Source: Xaviernesmea oryzae (lineage in GTDB: Bacteria; Pseudomonadota; Alphaproteobacteria; Rhizobiales; Rhizobiaceae). From it: 64,000 bases of DNA. Both the position numbers and the translations under genes were made by a program. The notes under the pieces are model-generated. The model had not been told where the DNA came from, did not search any database, and saw only the letters and a program-made list of their open reading frames with translations. Of this stretch, positions 9,652 through 18,799 are shown one piece after another; the stretch's first letter is position 1; each line of letters begins with the position of its first letter. The stretch covers positions 248,001 through 312,000 of the forward strand of contig NZ_FOAM01000002.1 of the NCBI RefSeq assembly GCF_900109605.1. The letters are read 5' to 3'.

Positions 9652-9963
9652 ATGATGAGCCCAGACCGTGAGAACTCCCTTGCCGACGCGGCGAAAGCGG
9701 CCGTGCCCTTGGAATGGCGGCCTCTGCCCAATCAATCTCTCTGCGCCATGCTCGGCGAACAATTGATGGCGCAGATCATCCGGGTCGACAGCAAACGACA
9801 ATGGCGTTGGCGGATCGTTCAATGCGATGGCGGAGAATATTGTGACTTCGAATGCGCGACCTGTCTCGACCAGGCCAAGACGGCCGTTCAAGCGCGCATC
9901 GATGCCTGGTTCCGCTCGACCGGTCTGATCCATATTGCCGACCGGATCGAGCGAAGCGAGTGA
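9652..9963 (+). CDS. Hypothetical protein, 103 aa
   Basis: A small soluble protein with a balanced, protein-like composition: WRPLPNQSLCAMLGEQL, then strand-like WRWRIVQCDGG and a C-terminal helix with CATCLDQAKTAVQARIDAWF. The start at 9652 follows AGGGCG at 8 nt. A competing minus-strand frame through the same DNA has Arg/Pro-rich composition and is judged a shadow. No family is recognised; the CATC pair may be redox-active or metal-binding. Confidence 0.5.
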   Translation: MMSPDRENSLADAAKAAVPLEWRPLPNQSLCAMLGEQLMAQIIRVDSKRQWRWRIVQCDGGEYCDFECATCLDQAKTAVQARIDAWFRSTGLIHIADRIERSE

Positions 9964-9968
9964 CCTGC

Positions 9969-10220
9969 TCAGGCGTTCGAGCGGTCGTCCACCACCACCT
10001 CGGGACGGTCACCGCCCTCGGCATGTTCATAATGCCAACGACCGCGCGCATCCTGGAAGCTGATCTCCTCATCGTCGCCGCCGACCTGCTGTTCGGCAGC
10101 CGCCGTGCGCGCGGCCTGCAATGCCTTGTCATGCGTCGAAAAGGTCTCTGAAAACACATCGCCAAGCTTGTAGGCCCAGCCTTCGTCATGTTCGACGATC
10201 TCGTAAACGATGCGTGTCAT
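9969..10220 (-). CDS. DUF2188-like small protein
   Basis: An 83-residue protein starting MTRIVYEIVEHDEGWAYKL with an AGGAAAAG ribosome-binding site. The pattern of a strand, DEGWAYK, FSETFSTHDKALQAARTAA and a final strand with GRWHYEH matches the short DUF2188 fold, in which a Gly-Trp strand is followed by a helix of Ala-rich pairs. Function unknown. It converges on the preceding rightward hypothetical gene, with 5 bp between their stops. Confidence 0.6.
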   Translation of the reverse strand: MTRIVYEIVEHDEGWAYKLGDVFSETFSTHDKALQAARTAAAEQQVGGDDEEISFQDARGRWHYEHAEGGDRPEVVVDDRSNA

Positions 10221-10377
10221 TCGATCTTTTCCTTCTAGCACCTGCACTGCGCTCGTCTAGCCAACCAATGCCGATGTCATGGTATATGTCACCTTGAGCA
10301 CGGCCTCGTGAGCCTTGGATCAAAACGCAAAAGCGGGCCCTTCGTTCCCGAGGACCCACTTCGCGATGGCGCTGAAC

Positions 10378-10386
10378 GGGGGGGGG
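10378..10386 (+). repeat. Homopolymer tract of nine G
   Basis: Nine consecutive G residues lie in the intergenic stretch downstream of wrbA, between the arms GGCGCT and AGCGCC. It is outside any gene I support, so no phase-variable reading frame is proposed. Confidence 0.8.
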
Positions 10387-10431
10387 CTGAAGCGCCGTCT
10401 TAGCCATGGGCCTGCGCTTCAGCCCACCGGA

Positions 10432-11031
10432 TCAGGCTGAAAGCTTGGCAGCGATCTTAGCCACATGCCCGCCCTGGAAGCGGGCACCGTCCAGTTCGAT
10501 CTCGGACGGCATGCGTGCGCCATCGCCACCGGTAATCGTCGAAGCGCCATAGGGCGAGCCGCCCTTGATCTCTTCGAGGCCCATCTGGCCTTGGAAAGCG
10601 TAGGGCAGGCCGACGACAACCATGCCGTGATGCAGCAGCGTGGGGATGAAGCCGAGCAGCGTCGATTCCTGACCGCCGTGCTGCGTGGCAGAGGATGTGA
10701 AGGCGGAGCCAACCTTGCCGACCAGCGCGCCGGACGCCCAAAGGCCACCCGTCTGGTCGATGAAGTTGCGCATCTGAGAGGCCATCGTGCCATAGCGCGT
10801 GCCGCAGCCGAAGATGATGGCGTCATAATTTGCCAGTTCATCCGGCTTGGCGATCGGAGCGTCTTGATCCAGCTTGAAATGGCTGGCTCTTGCAACATCT
10901 TCCGGCACGAGTTCGGGAACGCGCTTGATATCCACCTCGGCGCCGGCTGAGCGGGCACCTTCCGCGACGGCTTTCGCCATTGCTTCAATATGTCCATAAG
11001 ACGAATAATAGAGTACCAAAACCTTCGCCAT
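10432..11031 (-). CDS. wrbA: NAD(P)H:quinone oxidoreductase, WrbA type IV
   Basis: A 199-residue flavodoxin-fold enzyme that reduces quinones by two electrons and so limits redox cycling. Seen: the FMN phosphate loop [12 protein letters not shown] at the N-terminus, the [24 protein letters not shown] segment and [14 protein letters not shown] near the middle, all diagnostic of WrbA. The ATG at 11031 is preferred because it lies 6 nt after AAAGGAG, whereas the ATG at 11037 abuts it. Monocistronic. Confidence 0.93.
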   Translation of the reverse strand: MAKVLVLYYSSYGHIEAMAKAVAEGARSAGAEVDIKRVPELVPEDVARASHFKLDQDAPIAKPDELANYDAIIFGCGTRYGTMASQMRNFIDQTGGLWASGALVGKVGSAFTSSATQHGGQESTLLGFIPTLLHHGMVVVGLPYAFQGQMGLEEIKGGSPYGASTITGGDGARMPSEIELDGARFQGGHVAKIAAKLSA

Positions 11032-11189
11032 CGTCATCTCCTTTTGCTCTCACGCGGGCGCGCGCCGTTGCTAGACATAGCAGCGGCGCCGCAGCCGGCC
11101 ACTGCTCGACAAGAGCACAGACCGTTCAAGGAAATTTGACAGTGACGTCCAGGTACTGAACGATCACGATTTTCGACCGAGGCCACATC

Positions 11190-11957
11190 ATGACCCTGCC
11201 TTCCACCGTTACCGCTGCCATGCTCGCGATTGGCGATGAACTTCTGTCCGGCCGCACAAAGGATAAGAATATCGGTCATCTGGCCGAGGTCCTAACTCTG
11301 GCCGGCATCGATCTGAAGGAGGTGCGGATCGTGCCCGACGAGGAGGAGGCGATTGTCGCGGCGCTCAATGCTCTGCGCGGCGCTCACCGTTATGTCTTCA
11401 CATCCGGCGGCATCGGTCCGACTCACGACGACATCACGGCCGATGCGGTGTCTCGCGCGTTCGGTGTCGAATGCGTGCACGACCCGGATGCGATGACGCT
11501 GCTGGGCGACATGTACAAGCGCCGCGAAATGGAATTCACGGAAGCACGGCGGCGGATGGCCCGCATGCCGATCGGCGCGCGCCATATTCCCAATTCCGTT
11601 TCCACCGCGCCAGGCTTCATCATCGGCAATGTCTATGTCATGGCAGGCGTGCCGCAGGTGTTCCAGGCGATGCTGAATGCCGTCCTGCCGCAGCTCGAAA
11701 CCGGCGCCAAGGTTCTGTCCCGCTCGGTGCGCTCGCCCTATGGCGAAGGCGATATCGGCGGTCCCCTCGGCGAGGTGCAAAAGCGCCATCCCGAGACGAG
11801 CATCGGCTCCTATCCGAAATTCGATGGACAGGCTTTTTCCACCGAACTCGTCATTCGCGCGCGCGACGAAGCGGCCCTTGCTGCAGCCGAGGCCGACATC
11901 GTCGCAATGCTGGATTCCATAACGATCGCCCGGTCATCGGGACATGCCGATGCTTGA
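11190..11957 (+). CDS. CinA-like molybdopterin-binding domain protein
   Basis: A 255-residue protein with the MoaB/MogA-like fold of the CinA N-terminal domain: AMLAIGDELLSGRTKDKN near the start and TSGGIGPTHDDITADAV around residues 71-87. Full-length CinA adds a C-terminal nicotinamide-nucleotide deamidase domain, which is absent here, so this is the short form common in alphaproteobacteria. Its role is unclear; NMN metabolism or pyrophosphatase activity has been proposed for relatives. It is transcribed divergently from wrbA. Confidence 0.85.
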   Translation: MTLPSTVTAAMLAIGDELLSGRTKDKNIGHLAEVLTLAGIDLKEVRIVPDEEEAIVAALNALRGAHRYVFTSGGIGPTHDDITADAVSRAFGVECVHDPDAMTLLGDMYKRREMEFTEARRRMARMPIGARHIPNSVSTAPGFIIGNVYVMAGVPQVFQAMLNAVLPQLETGAKVLSRSVRSPYGEGDIGGPLGEVQKRHPETSIGSYPKFDGQAFSTELVIRARDEAALAAAEADIVAMLDSITIARSSGHADA

Positions 11958-12125
11958 TAGGGTTCAGAGGTGTGTTGCAATGACGAAACAATCAGAAGTA
12001 TTTTAAATCTACTTCAGGTTAGATATTTAGAAATTAGATGAATATAGCTATTTGGTGACGTAGACATGAGGTTCGTGCAAGGGTAGCATTTCTGAACTTT
12101 TCCGTAGATGTCGTCGGGGGGACGG

Positions 12126-13433
12126 ATGTCGACATTCGCATTTCAGCAGGACGGCGAAACGCGCCGGACGTCACGCAGCTTTTTTCGGGGCGAAAATACG
12201 AATTTTCACCCGACCGACGACTCTCTTCGAGGTCCTACCGCGCTTTCGGAATATCTGATGAAGGGGTGGATCCCGAGCAGCCGATTTGTCAGTAAAGACA
12301 CCGCTATTGTTGCATTTGGATCATGTTTCGCGTCGAATATAAGTAATTACCTTCATGGCCGCGGATATAACGTTCTAAATCGTGGAAATAACGATGCCTA
12401 TGTAACAAAGATCGGCGATGGTATGGTGAACACCCATGCCATACTCCAGCAGTTCTTGTGGGCATGGGAGAACGTGGCGCCTCAGGCATCCGTATGGCAT
12501 GGTAAAAAAGCAGAGGATTTCGAGCAGGAAGAGGGGGTTCGTCTCACGACGAAAGCTCTTTTTGATGCGGCCGATCTATTCATCATCACGCTCGGCCTGT
12601 CTGAGCTATGGTACGATGAGCCGACTGGCGAGGTTTTCTGGCGCGCCGTTCCTGCAGATGCTTACGATCCCCAGCGCCATAAATTTCGAACAGCCACGCA
12701 TTCAGAAACCCTCCATAACCTAGAAAAAATATATTCCTTAATTAAAACCCATAGGCCAAATGCGCACATCCTCTTCAGTGTGTCTCCCATTCCGCTGACG
12801 GCGACTTTCCGCCCGATATCGTGCTTGACTGCGGACGCGGTGTCCAAGGCAACAATTCGCAGCGCATTAGACGAATTTCTGCAGGCCCATAGCGACAATA
12901 AGAGCCTTCATTACTTTCCAAGTTACGAAGCCGTTAAGCGCATTTTCCATTATCAGTGGGGCGAGGATCGCCGGCATGTTCGGCGTGACGTGCTCGACTT
13001 CAACATGAAGATGTTCGAGCATTATTACTGCGACCCCGGTCTGGAAGAAAATGAACTCAGAGCTGCTTATGACCATGCGTGGGAACTCGATATCAATCGG
13101 GCAGAAAACGTCCGTGGCAGAGACCGGATCTTTTACGAGGAGAAGCGCGCGCAGACCAAGAAGGCCAAGATTGACGCGCGGATCGCAGCGCGAGCGGAAC
13201 TGCGCCGCCAAGAGCAGCAGCGTGTTCTTGCTGAGAAGCTTGAGAAGCGCAAACAGTCAACATTATTAGCGTTCATCGACCGGACGAACGCAGCCTTTGC
13301 TTGGATTTATAAATACTTGCGGAAGCGTCTCGGGCACACGGCTAGCGTCGTTCTATTTTGGATCTTCAGAGCGGCGGTTGTCTTGCTTGCGCTCGACAGT
13401 CTTACAGGCTGGATCTCACTCATCGGCGAATAG
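12126..13433 (+). CDS. GSCFA-domain protein with C-terminal coiled coil and membrane helix
   Basis: A 435-residue protein carrying the diagnostic GSCFA motif (FGSCFASN, residues 64-71) of the SGNH-hydrolase-like GSCFA family, with the family's later LSELWYDEPTGEVFWRAVP and SVSPIPLTATF segments. After the domain comes a highly charged Ala/Arg/Glu/Lys stretch (about 330-380) that should form a coiled coil, then a hydrophobic helix (about 402-425). The gene and its flanks are more AT-rich than the neighbours, which suggests transfer. The substrate is unknown; relatives often sit near polysaccharide genes, but none is here. Start at 12108 is possible. Confidence 0.8.
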   Translation: MSTFAFQQDGETRRTSRSFFRGENTNFHPTDDSLRGPTALSEYLMKGWIPSSRFVSKDTAIVAFGSCFASNISNYLHGRGYNVLNRGNNDAYVTKIGDGMVNTHAILQQFLWAWENVAPQASVWHGKKAEDFEQEEGVRLTTKALFDAADLFIITLGLSELWYDEPTGEVFWRAVPADAYDPQRHKFRTATHSETLHNLEKIYSLIKTHRPNAHILFSVSPIPLTATFRPISCLTADAVSKATIRSALDEFLQAHSDNKSLHYFPSYEAVKRIFHYQWGEDRRHVRRDVLDFNMKMFEHYYCDPGLEENELRAAYDHAWELDINRAENVRGRDRIFYEEKRAQTKKAKIDARIAARAELRRQEQQRVLAEKLEKRKQSTLLAFIDRTNAAFAWIYKYLRKRLGHTASVVLFWIFRAAVVLLALDSLTGWISLIGE

Positions 13434-13521
13434 AATTGCAATATGCCGCAGTTGGAAAATTATTTTCCTTTCTAATTGGTGAGTACTCACAGATATTACT
13501 TCACGATATCGTAGATTTATC

Positions 13522-14217
13522 TCACGGTTGTGTTGGCGTTGTAGTCGTTTCGGGTGTGGGGGCTTGAGGTGGCGGGGACAAGGCTGGCTCCGCAGTTGCC
13601 GTGATGGAAAAGGGCTGCTCGATAATCGCGGTCTTGTCGCTATTGGCATCGTTGAAGCGGAAGCGCAGCACATAATCGCCAGCTGGTGCGCCCGCCACGT
13701 CGATTGTCAGCGTCGCATAGATTTCCTGGTTGCGCTGGAAGCTGACGAAGCGAAAATCGCCAAAGGCTTTCTGGCCGGCGAGAACCTTGCCCTGTGGATC
13801 CAGAATGTCGAAATCGACGGTGAAATGGGTTTCGAGCTTCCCGGCCTGCGGTGAGCTGACCCAGCTGAGGCCGACGGGTTCGACATAGGAGATGAGGCTT
13901 TCCCCTTGCGCGAAATCATGGTTGGGCCGTGGGTCGTACATGGCATAGCCCGAGGGCTCACCGCTGACAAAGGCGGCGCGGGCAATGGCCAGCGGCAGAT
14001 TGGCGGAGAACTCGCCGATTGCCGTTTGAATCGTGGCGCGGGCACCGGCGGCGTCACCCTCGGTTGCCTGAATCTCGGCACTGGCGGCGGCATCGCCAAG
14101 AGGACCCGCCCAAGCCATCTGCGGTGCCAGCATGCTGAGCGCCAGCGCGCTGCCTGAAACCAGCCGGACAAAACAGCGTTCCGCCTGACGGTCTCTCCTT
14201 CTCTCGGCAAACGCCAT
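13522..14217 (-). CDS. Hypothetical exported protein, 231 aa
   Basis: A basic N-terminus, a hydrophobic core and a cleavage site near QMAWAG (residues 37-38) give a Sec signal peptide. The mature protein has a helical segment followed by beta-rich sequence (HFTVDFDILDPQGKVL, YATLTIDVAGAPAGDYVLRFRFND) that looks like an immunoglobulin-like or C2-like sandwich. The extreme C-terminus is Pro/Thr-rich. No family is recognised. The start at 14217 is favoured by GGAGG upstream. Confidence 0.65.
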   Translation of the reverse strand: MAFAERRRDRQAERCFVRLVSGSALALSMLAPQMAWAGPLGDAAASAEIQATEGDAAGARATIQTAIGEFSANLPLAIARAAFVSGEPSGYAMYDPRPNHDFAQGESLISYVEPVGLSWVSSPQAGKLETHFTVDFDILDPQGKVLAGQKAFGDFRFVSFQRNQEIYATLTIDVAGAPAGDYVLRFRFNDANSDKTAIIEQPFSITATAEPALSPPPQAPTPETTTTPTQP

Positions 14218-14633
14218 GTCGCTCGTTCCTCCCAAAAGCATGCTTGTCTTCAACAGCCTCATTTCACATGAGTTTTCGGTTTCGCCTTCGGCTTGTCAAG
14301 CAAGGGGCGCCCGGTTTTGCGCAGGGTCGATGGAAAGATCGAAAACAGGGCATTGGCGAATATCGTCAATGATGGTCCGATGCCGATGCGGGCTCTGGCG
14401 AAAAAGTGTCGAGGCGGCCCGAAAGCGTCAGCCATTATGACCCGATAAAGGATGGCATCCTTGGCTTTTCATCAGGGAGGAAAGGTTCTACACCGCGCCA
14501 GATGCGGGCAGGCCAGGGCACCATTGCTGCTCGCGCCGGCCGATGGCGCCATGGGCGGATGCCTGTCACGCGCTTGGCATGAGCGCCAGCGCACGCCCGG
14601 CCCGCCGCAGATCGAAGAGAGGATGGCGAGGAT

Positions 14634-15890
14634 ATGAGCGACAAGGATGCCGTGCGGGAAGCGGAGCAAGCGGTACGCAGCCTGTTTGCGCCGACGCCGT
14701 TGCAGCTGAACGAGCATCTGAGCGCGCGCACCGGCGCGACCGTCTATCTGAAACGTGAGGATCTCTCGCCCGTTCGCTCCTACAAGATTCGCGGGGCCTT
14801 CAATTTCTTCCGCAAGCAGCTGGCCGGCGGACAGAACGAGGCACGCCGCTTCGTTTGTGCCTCCGCCGGCAACCATGCCCAGGGTTTCGCCTTTATCTGC
14901 CGCCATTTTGGCGTCGAGGGCACCGTTTTCATGCCGGTCACGACGCCGCAGCAGAAGATTGACAAGACGCGCATGTTCGGCGGACCTTTCATCACGATCC
15001 GGCTGTTCGGCGACTTCTTCGACCAATGCTACAAGGCAGCCCAAGCCTTCACGGCGGAAACCGGTGCCGTCATGGTCCCGCCTTTCGATCATGCCGATAT
15101 CATCGAGGGTCAAGCGACGATCGCTGCGGAAATCGAGGCGCAACTGCCGGATGGCGTCGTGCCGGATCTGATGCTCATGCCAGTCGGCGGCGGAGGGCTC
15201 TCGGCCGGCGTCACAGGGTATTTCGCACGGGATTTGCCGTCGAAGACCTTTCTCTTCTGCGAACCGGAGGGTGCCCCCAGCCTGAAGCGCAGTCTGGAGA
15301 ACGGCGCCGTCGTGACCCTCGATCAGGTCGACAATTTTGTCGATGGTGCCGCAGTTGGCCGCATCGGCGACCTGAATTTCGCGCGGCTGAAGCCGTTTTC
15401 CGCCGATCAGGTTCTGCTTCTGCCTGAAAATGCGGTCTGTGTGACGATCATCGAGATGCTGAATGTGGAAGGCGTCGTGCTGGAGCCGGCCGGGGCGCTG
15501 GCCATCGCCGCGCTCGATGCCCTGCCGCCAGAAAGGCTGAAGGGGAAGACCGTGATTGCCGTGGTCTCCGGCGGCAATTTCGACTTCGAGCGCTTGCCGG
15601 ATGTCAAAGAGCGCGCCATGCGGCACCTGGGGCTGAAGAAATATTTTATCCTCCGTTTAGCCCAGCGCCCTGGCGCACTTAAGGATTTCCTCAACCTTCT
15701 CGGCCCTGAGGATGATATTGCACGTTTCGAATATCTGAAGAAATCCGCGCGAAATTTCGGCTCGATCCTCATCGGCATCGAAACGAAGAGGCCTGAAAAT
15801 TTTGCGGCGCTCAAGCAGTCCTTCGATGCGGCCGGCATGAGCTATCAGGACATTACCGAAAACGATATTCTTGCCAGCCTGATCATCTGA
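14634..15890 (+). CDS. ilvA: Threonine dehydratase (threonine ammonia-lyase)
   Basis: A 418-residue PLP enzyme that deaminates threonine to 2-oxobutyrate for isoleucine synthesis. The PLP lysine lies in PVRSYKIRGAFNF (near residue 51), CASAGNHAQGFA follows, and the phosphate-binding glycine loop is PVGGGGLSAG. After about residue 330 the FILRLAQRPGALKDFLNLL segment starts a single ACT-like regulatory domain, so this is the short form rather than the E. coli two-ACT enzyme. Regulation by isoleucine is therefore plausible. No branched-chain amino-acid genes are adjacent. Confidence 0.92.
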   Translation: MSDKDAVREAEQAVRSLFAPTPLQLNEHLSARTGATVYLKREDLSPVRSYKIRGAFNFFRKQLAGGQNEARRFVCASAGNHAQGFAFICRHFGVEGTVFMPVTTPQQKIDKTRMFGGPFITIRLFGDFFDQCYKAAQAFTAETGAVMVPPFDHADIIEGQATIAAEIEAQLPDGVVPDLMLMPVGGGGLSAGVTGYFARDLPSKTFLFCEPEGAPSLKRSLENGAVVTLDQVDNFVDGAAVGRIGDLNFARLKPFSADQVLLLPENAVCVTIIEMLNVEGVVLEPAGALAIAALDALPPERLKGKTVIAVVSGGNFDFERLPDVKERAMRHLGLKKYFILRLAQRPGALKDFLNLLGPEDDIARFEYLKKSARNFGSILIGIETKRPENFAALKQSFDAAGMSYQDITENDILASLII

Positions 15891-16271
15891 TCGCGCCGCT
15901 CAAGGTGTTGAGACGGCGCCGCCCGAAGCCCATCATGGACCTGCGGGCGGCGCGCACCAGCGGCGTCGGCTGCTCAGGTGCCGAAGCTTGCCGCCGATCT
16001 TGAGGAAGGCTCCGTCGCATGAAAGACAAACCCAGCAACACTGCCGAACAACGGTTTTGAACGCGCGTTGCACATCAGCGAAAAAAATTCTCCGTTTTCG
16101 AGTCCCGCTCCACCTGGTGACGTCGAACATTGCCCTTGTTAAGCACGCAGCGTAACGGCTATGCGACGAGATGAGACGCCAGAGCGGCGCTCAAAAAGAT
16201 CATCGGCAGGGCGGGGCTTGGTGTCCTGCCTGGCCTTTGACAAGCTTCATAAGCAGGGCTAAACAAACGCT
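15891..16271. other. Intergenic region with a GC-rich inverted repeat
   Basis: A perfect 10-bp inverted repeat (GCGCCGCCCG at 15916-15925 and its complement at 15944-15953, 18-nt loop, no T tract) follows ilvA and may terminate or stabilise its mRNA. The rest shows nothing recognisable. Confidence 0.5.
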
Positions 16272-16589
16272 ATGGCATCTTTTTTCTCTCGATTGTTCGG
16301 TGGCGGCAGCCGCCAGGAAAGCGACACGGCCCCGGCTGACAGCGCCACGCTTCAGGAACAGGACATGACGATTCGTGCCCGGCCGATGAAGGAGGGCGCC
16401 CAGTTTCGTCTGGCGGGCGTCATCGAGAAGGTGGTGGACGGCAGCTTGATGACCCGCAGCTTCATCCGCGCCGATCTGTTCACCTCTGAAAAGGATGCCG
16501 CCGATGCGGCCCTGCGCAAGGGCCAGCAGATCATCAAGGAGCAGGGCCGCCTGCTCTTTGCCGATGCCGAGGAAAGCCGGACGGTCTGA
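16272..16589 (+). CDS. HlyU family protein
   Basis: A 105-residue protein with the HlyU-like core: SFFSRLFGGG at the N-terminus, IRARPMKEGAQFRLAGVIEK, then SFIRADLFTSEKDAADAALRKGQQIIKEQG. The family is annotated as transcriptional regulators from the Vibrio HlyU activator name, but the alphaproteobacterial members have no proven DNA-binding role. No toxin or secretion genes lie nearby. It converges with the DUF1203 gene. Confidence 0.8.
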   Translation: MASFFSRLFGGGSRQESDTAPADSATLQEQDMTIRARPMKEGAQFRLAGVIEKVVDGSLMTRSFIRADLFTSEKDAADAALRKGQQIIKEQGRLLFADAEESRTV

Positions 16590-16605
16590 CTCCGGTCGAG
16601 CTGCT

Positions 16606-17079
16606 TCAGCCTTCAGCACGCACAATGCGGCATTGGAAGCAGTTGTTGCGCGCGGAGCGGATATCCACAAAGGCAATATCGTCGCGCGCGAGCAAGGTCT
16701 CGGCTCTGGCTGCGATCTCTGCCGAGGCGGTGACCGCGCCCGTGCCATAGACGATGCGCTCATTCGCGCCATAGGCTTTGACGAGATAATCTGGACTGCT
16801 GGTCAGGATCGGCGGCAGCGATGCGCCGCCCTGATAGGCAGGGCATGCGTCCGCATGCAGGAAGATCGGCCCGGTTTCCGCATAGGGATGAAGAGTGCGA
16901 AAGGGCCTATAAGCCAGGGTCATATAGGACTTGCCCGCCTCTATGTTGTCAAGGCAATGCCGGCAAGGCATGCCGTCGCCATCTGACTGATGGCGTTCGG
17001 GTTTCAGGCCATAAGCATCACCCGCGCCGCGCCGATAGGCCTCCGCAAGATCAGTTGGCATGGGGCAAAAGCGGATCAT
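16606..17079 (-). CDS. DUF1203 family protein
   Basis: A 157-residue soluble protein matching DUF1203: a CRHCLDNIEAGKSYMTLAYRPF segment near residues 39-60, GPIFLHADAC in the middle, and a C-terminal FVDIRSARNNCFQCRIVRA. The paired cysteines (CRHC, CFQC) suggest metal binding or redox chemistry, but none is proven for the family. It is the last of a leftward series after the GNAT gene, 157 bp downstream of it. Confidence 0.8.
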   Translation of the reverse strand: MIRFCPMPTDLAEAYRRGAGDAYGLKPERHQSDGDGMPCRHCLDNIEAGKSYMTLAYRPFRTLHPYAETGPIFLHADACPAYQGGASLPPILTSSPDYLVKAYGANERIVYGTGAVTASAEIAARAETLLARDDIAFVDIRSARNNCFQCRIVRAEG

Positions 17080-17236
17080 TGACGTCTCCTTCGGTGTTGA
17101 TGACGAAGGAGCGTTGGCATGCGTTTGGGGCGCCAGCCACCCGTTTCCGACAGCCGCCGCCGATGCCGCACGTCAGACGGTGAATGACGCGGCAGAGCAT
17201 CTCCGCTTTTGGCTCGGAATGCCCTGCCTTATGCGT

Positions 17237-17830
17237 TCAGAAGCTGTTGACCACGGCGTGCAGTTCCGCCTCGCTCAGCGGACATTGCTCGGCCTCCCGT
17301 GTAGCCACCGGTGAAAAGCCGAATTGCTGGTAGAGCTGCAGGGCGCGCGGATGGTCGAGCGTATTGGTTTCGACCGTAACGGTCTTGGGGCTCAGTGCCC
17401 AGGTCGCATAAAGCGCCTGCAGCAGAAACCATTTGCCGAGGCCAAGGCCGAGCGCCCGTTCGAACAAGCCAAAGTGCGAGAGCTCCACAGTGTCATCGTC
17501 CAGCTTGCGCGTTTCGAAGAAACCGGCCGGCGCGCCATTGACATAGAGCACGCTGACGCAATTGCGTTCGTCGTGCAGAAGCGTGGACAGCTCGTCCTCG
17601 CTCATCCTCAGCCGCTCCACCCACTGCCAGCGGCGGCCGACCTGCAGATAGAGAAAGCGATAGAAAGGCAACGGAATGTCCGGCACGCGCATGATCGCCG
17701 TCTGGATATTCACCGGCATCGGCAGGCTCTGTTTCGGCGGCGCCGTCATCGTCAGCGTCGTCACCTGGATGCGAACCGGTGTTTCGGCGGTTTGCTCGAT
17801 CGTGCTCGTCATCGTCATCGGCTCTTTCAT
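17237..17830 (-). CDS. GNAT family N-acetyltransferase
   Basis: A 197-residue acetyltransferase. The acetyl-CoA loop is ERALGLGLGKWFLLQA (around residue 130), followed by VETNTLDHPRALQLYQQFGF. The MKEP start overlaps the sseA stop as ATGA, with GGAAGGA just upstream, so the two are probably translationally coupled. The coupling to a sulfurtransferase suggests a small-molecule substrate linked to thiol or amino-acid metabolism, but this is inference. Confidence 0.83.
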   Translation of the reverse strand: MKEPMTMTSTIEQTAETPVRIQVTTLTMTAPPKQSLPMPVNIQTAIMRVPDIPLPFYRFLYLQVGRRWQWVERLRMSEDELSTLLHDERNCVSVLYVNGAPAGFFETRKLDDDTVELSHFGLFERALGLGLGKWFLLQALYATWALSPKTVTVETNTLDHPRALQLYQQFGFSPVATREAEQCPLSEAELHAVVNSF

Positions 17831-18696
17831 TCCTTCCCCGTCACGACATCCGTGTCGTCTCGGCTGCCCCATTCGGCCCAGGAGCCGTCGTAAAGCGTGT
17901 GGTCGCGATGGCCGAGCGTGCTCAAAGCCAGTGAGATGACGGCAGCCGTCACGCCAGAGCCGCAGGAGGTGACGACGGGACTGCCGAGATCGATTCCGGC
18001 CTGGGAGAACGTCTGCCTCAACCCCTCAGGAGATTTAAGCTTGCCGCCTTCGGTCAACTGGCCGATCGGCAGGTTATGCGCACCCGGCATATGGCCGGAA
18101 CGCATGCCCGCGCGCGGCTCCGGCTCTTCGCCGGTAAAGCGGCCTGCACTGCGCGCGTCGGCAATCTGCCGCGCAGCTGAGGAAACGATCGCGCGCATCT
18201 CATCCAGGCTGGTCACTGCCTTTGCGTCGAAGGCCGGGGTGAAAACGGCGGGAGCCACGTCAGCCGAGGCCTCGGTGACCGGGCGCCCCTCCGCCTTCCA
18301 GGCGTCGAAACCACCATCAAGGACGAAGACGGATTGGGCACCCATCACCTTGAGCATCCACCAGGCGCGCGGCGCACTGAAAAAGCCGGGTCCGTCATAG
18401 ACGATGATCGTATCGGTTTCGGATAGACCGAGTGCGCCGACGGCCGCCGCGAAGGCATCGGGGGCGGGAAGGGTGTGCGGAAGGCCGCTTGTCGGATCGC
18501 TGATCGCGTCCTGATCAAAGAAGACCGCGCCGGGGATGTGGCCTGCGGCAAATTCCGCCTTGGGATCGCGCTTGTGCGCCGGCAGATACCAGGACGCATC
18601 CACCACCTTGATCCCAGGGGTTTCCAGACGTGCTTGCAGCCAGTCGAAGGACACGACGTGGCACACCGGTTGTGAAGGGCTGGAACTTGCAGACAT
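17827..18696 (-). CDS. sseA: 3-mercaptopyruvate sulfurtransferase
   Basis: A 289-residue tandem-rhodanese protein. The active-site loop is SCGSGVTAA in the second domain; CGSGVT marks mercaptopyruvate sulfurtransferases, whereas thiosulfate-type rhodaneses have a CRKGVT-like loop. The first domain is catalytically silent, with VVDASWYLP and AGHIPGAVFFD. The enzyme takes sulfur from 3-mercaptopyruvate, the transamination product of cysteine. It sits downstream of cysteine synthase and AlaX on the same strand, which supports a cysteine-metabolism group. Confidence 0.92.
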   Translation of the reverse strand: MSASSSPSQPVCHVVSFDWLQARLETPGIKVVDASWYLPAHKRDPKAEFAAGHIPGAVFFDQDAISDPTSGLPHTLPAPDAFAAAVGALGLSETDTIIVYDGPGFFSAPRAWWMLKVMGAQSVFVLDGGFDAWKAEGRPVTEASADVAPAVFTPAFDAKAVTSLDEMRAIVSSAARQIADARSAGRFTGEEPEPRAGMRSGHMPGAHNLPIGQLTEGGKLKSPEGLRQTFSQAGIDLGSPVVTSCGSGVTAAVISLALSTLGHRDHTLYDGSWAEWGSRDDTDVVTGKE

Positions 18697-18799
18697 CGGC
18701 GCGTCTTTCTGATCGGATGAAACAAGAAACCGGACAGGCTAAGCCGAATCGCGGGCGGATGGCGTGAAACTGGCGGCGGACGGTGTAGAGCGTATGACT

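Noticed and set aside
9481-9933. A 150-codon minus-strand frame
   Set aside because: It overlaps the more protein-like plus-strand gene at 9652-9963 and has an Arg/Pro-rich composition without a ribosome-binding site.
10378-10386. G9 tract as a phase-variation switch
   Set aside because: It is outside any supported gene or promoter; a sequencing-length ambiguity is as likely.
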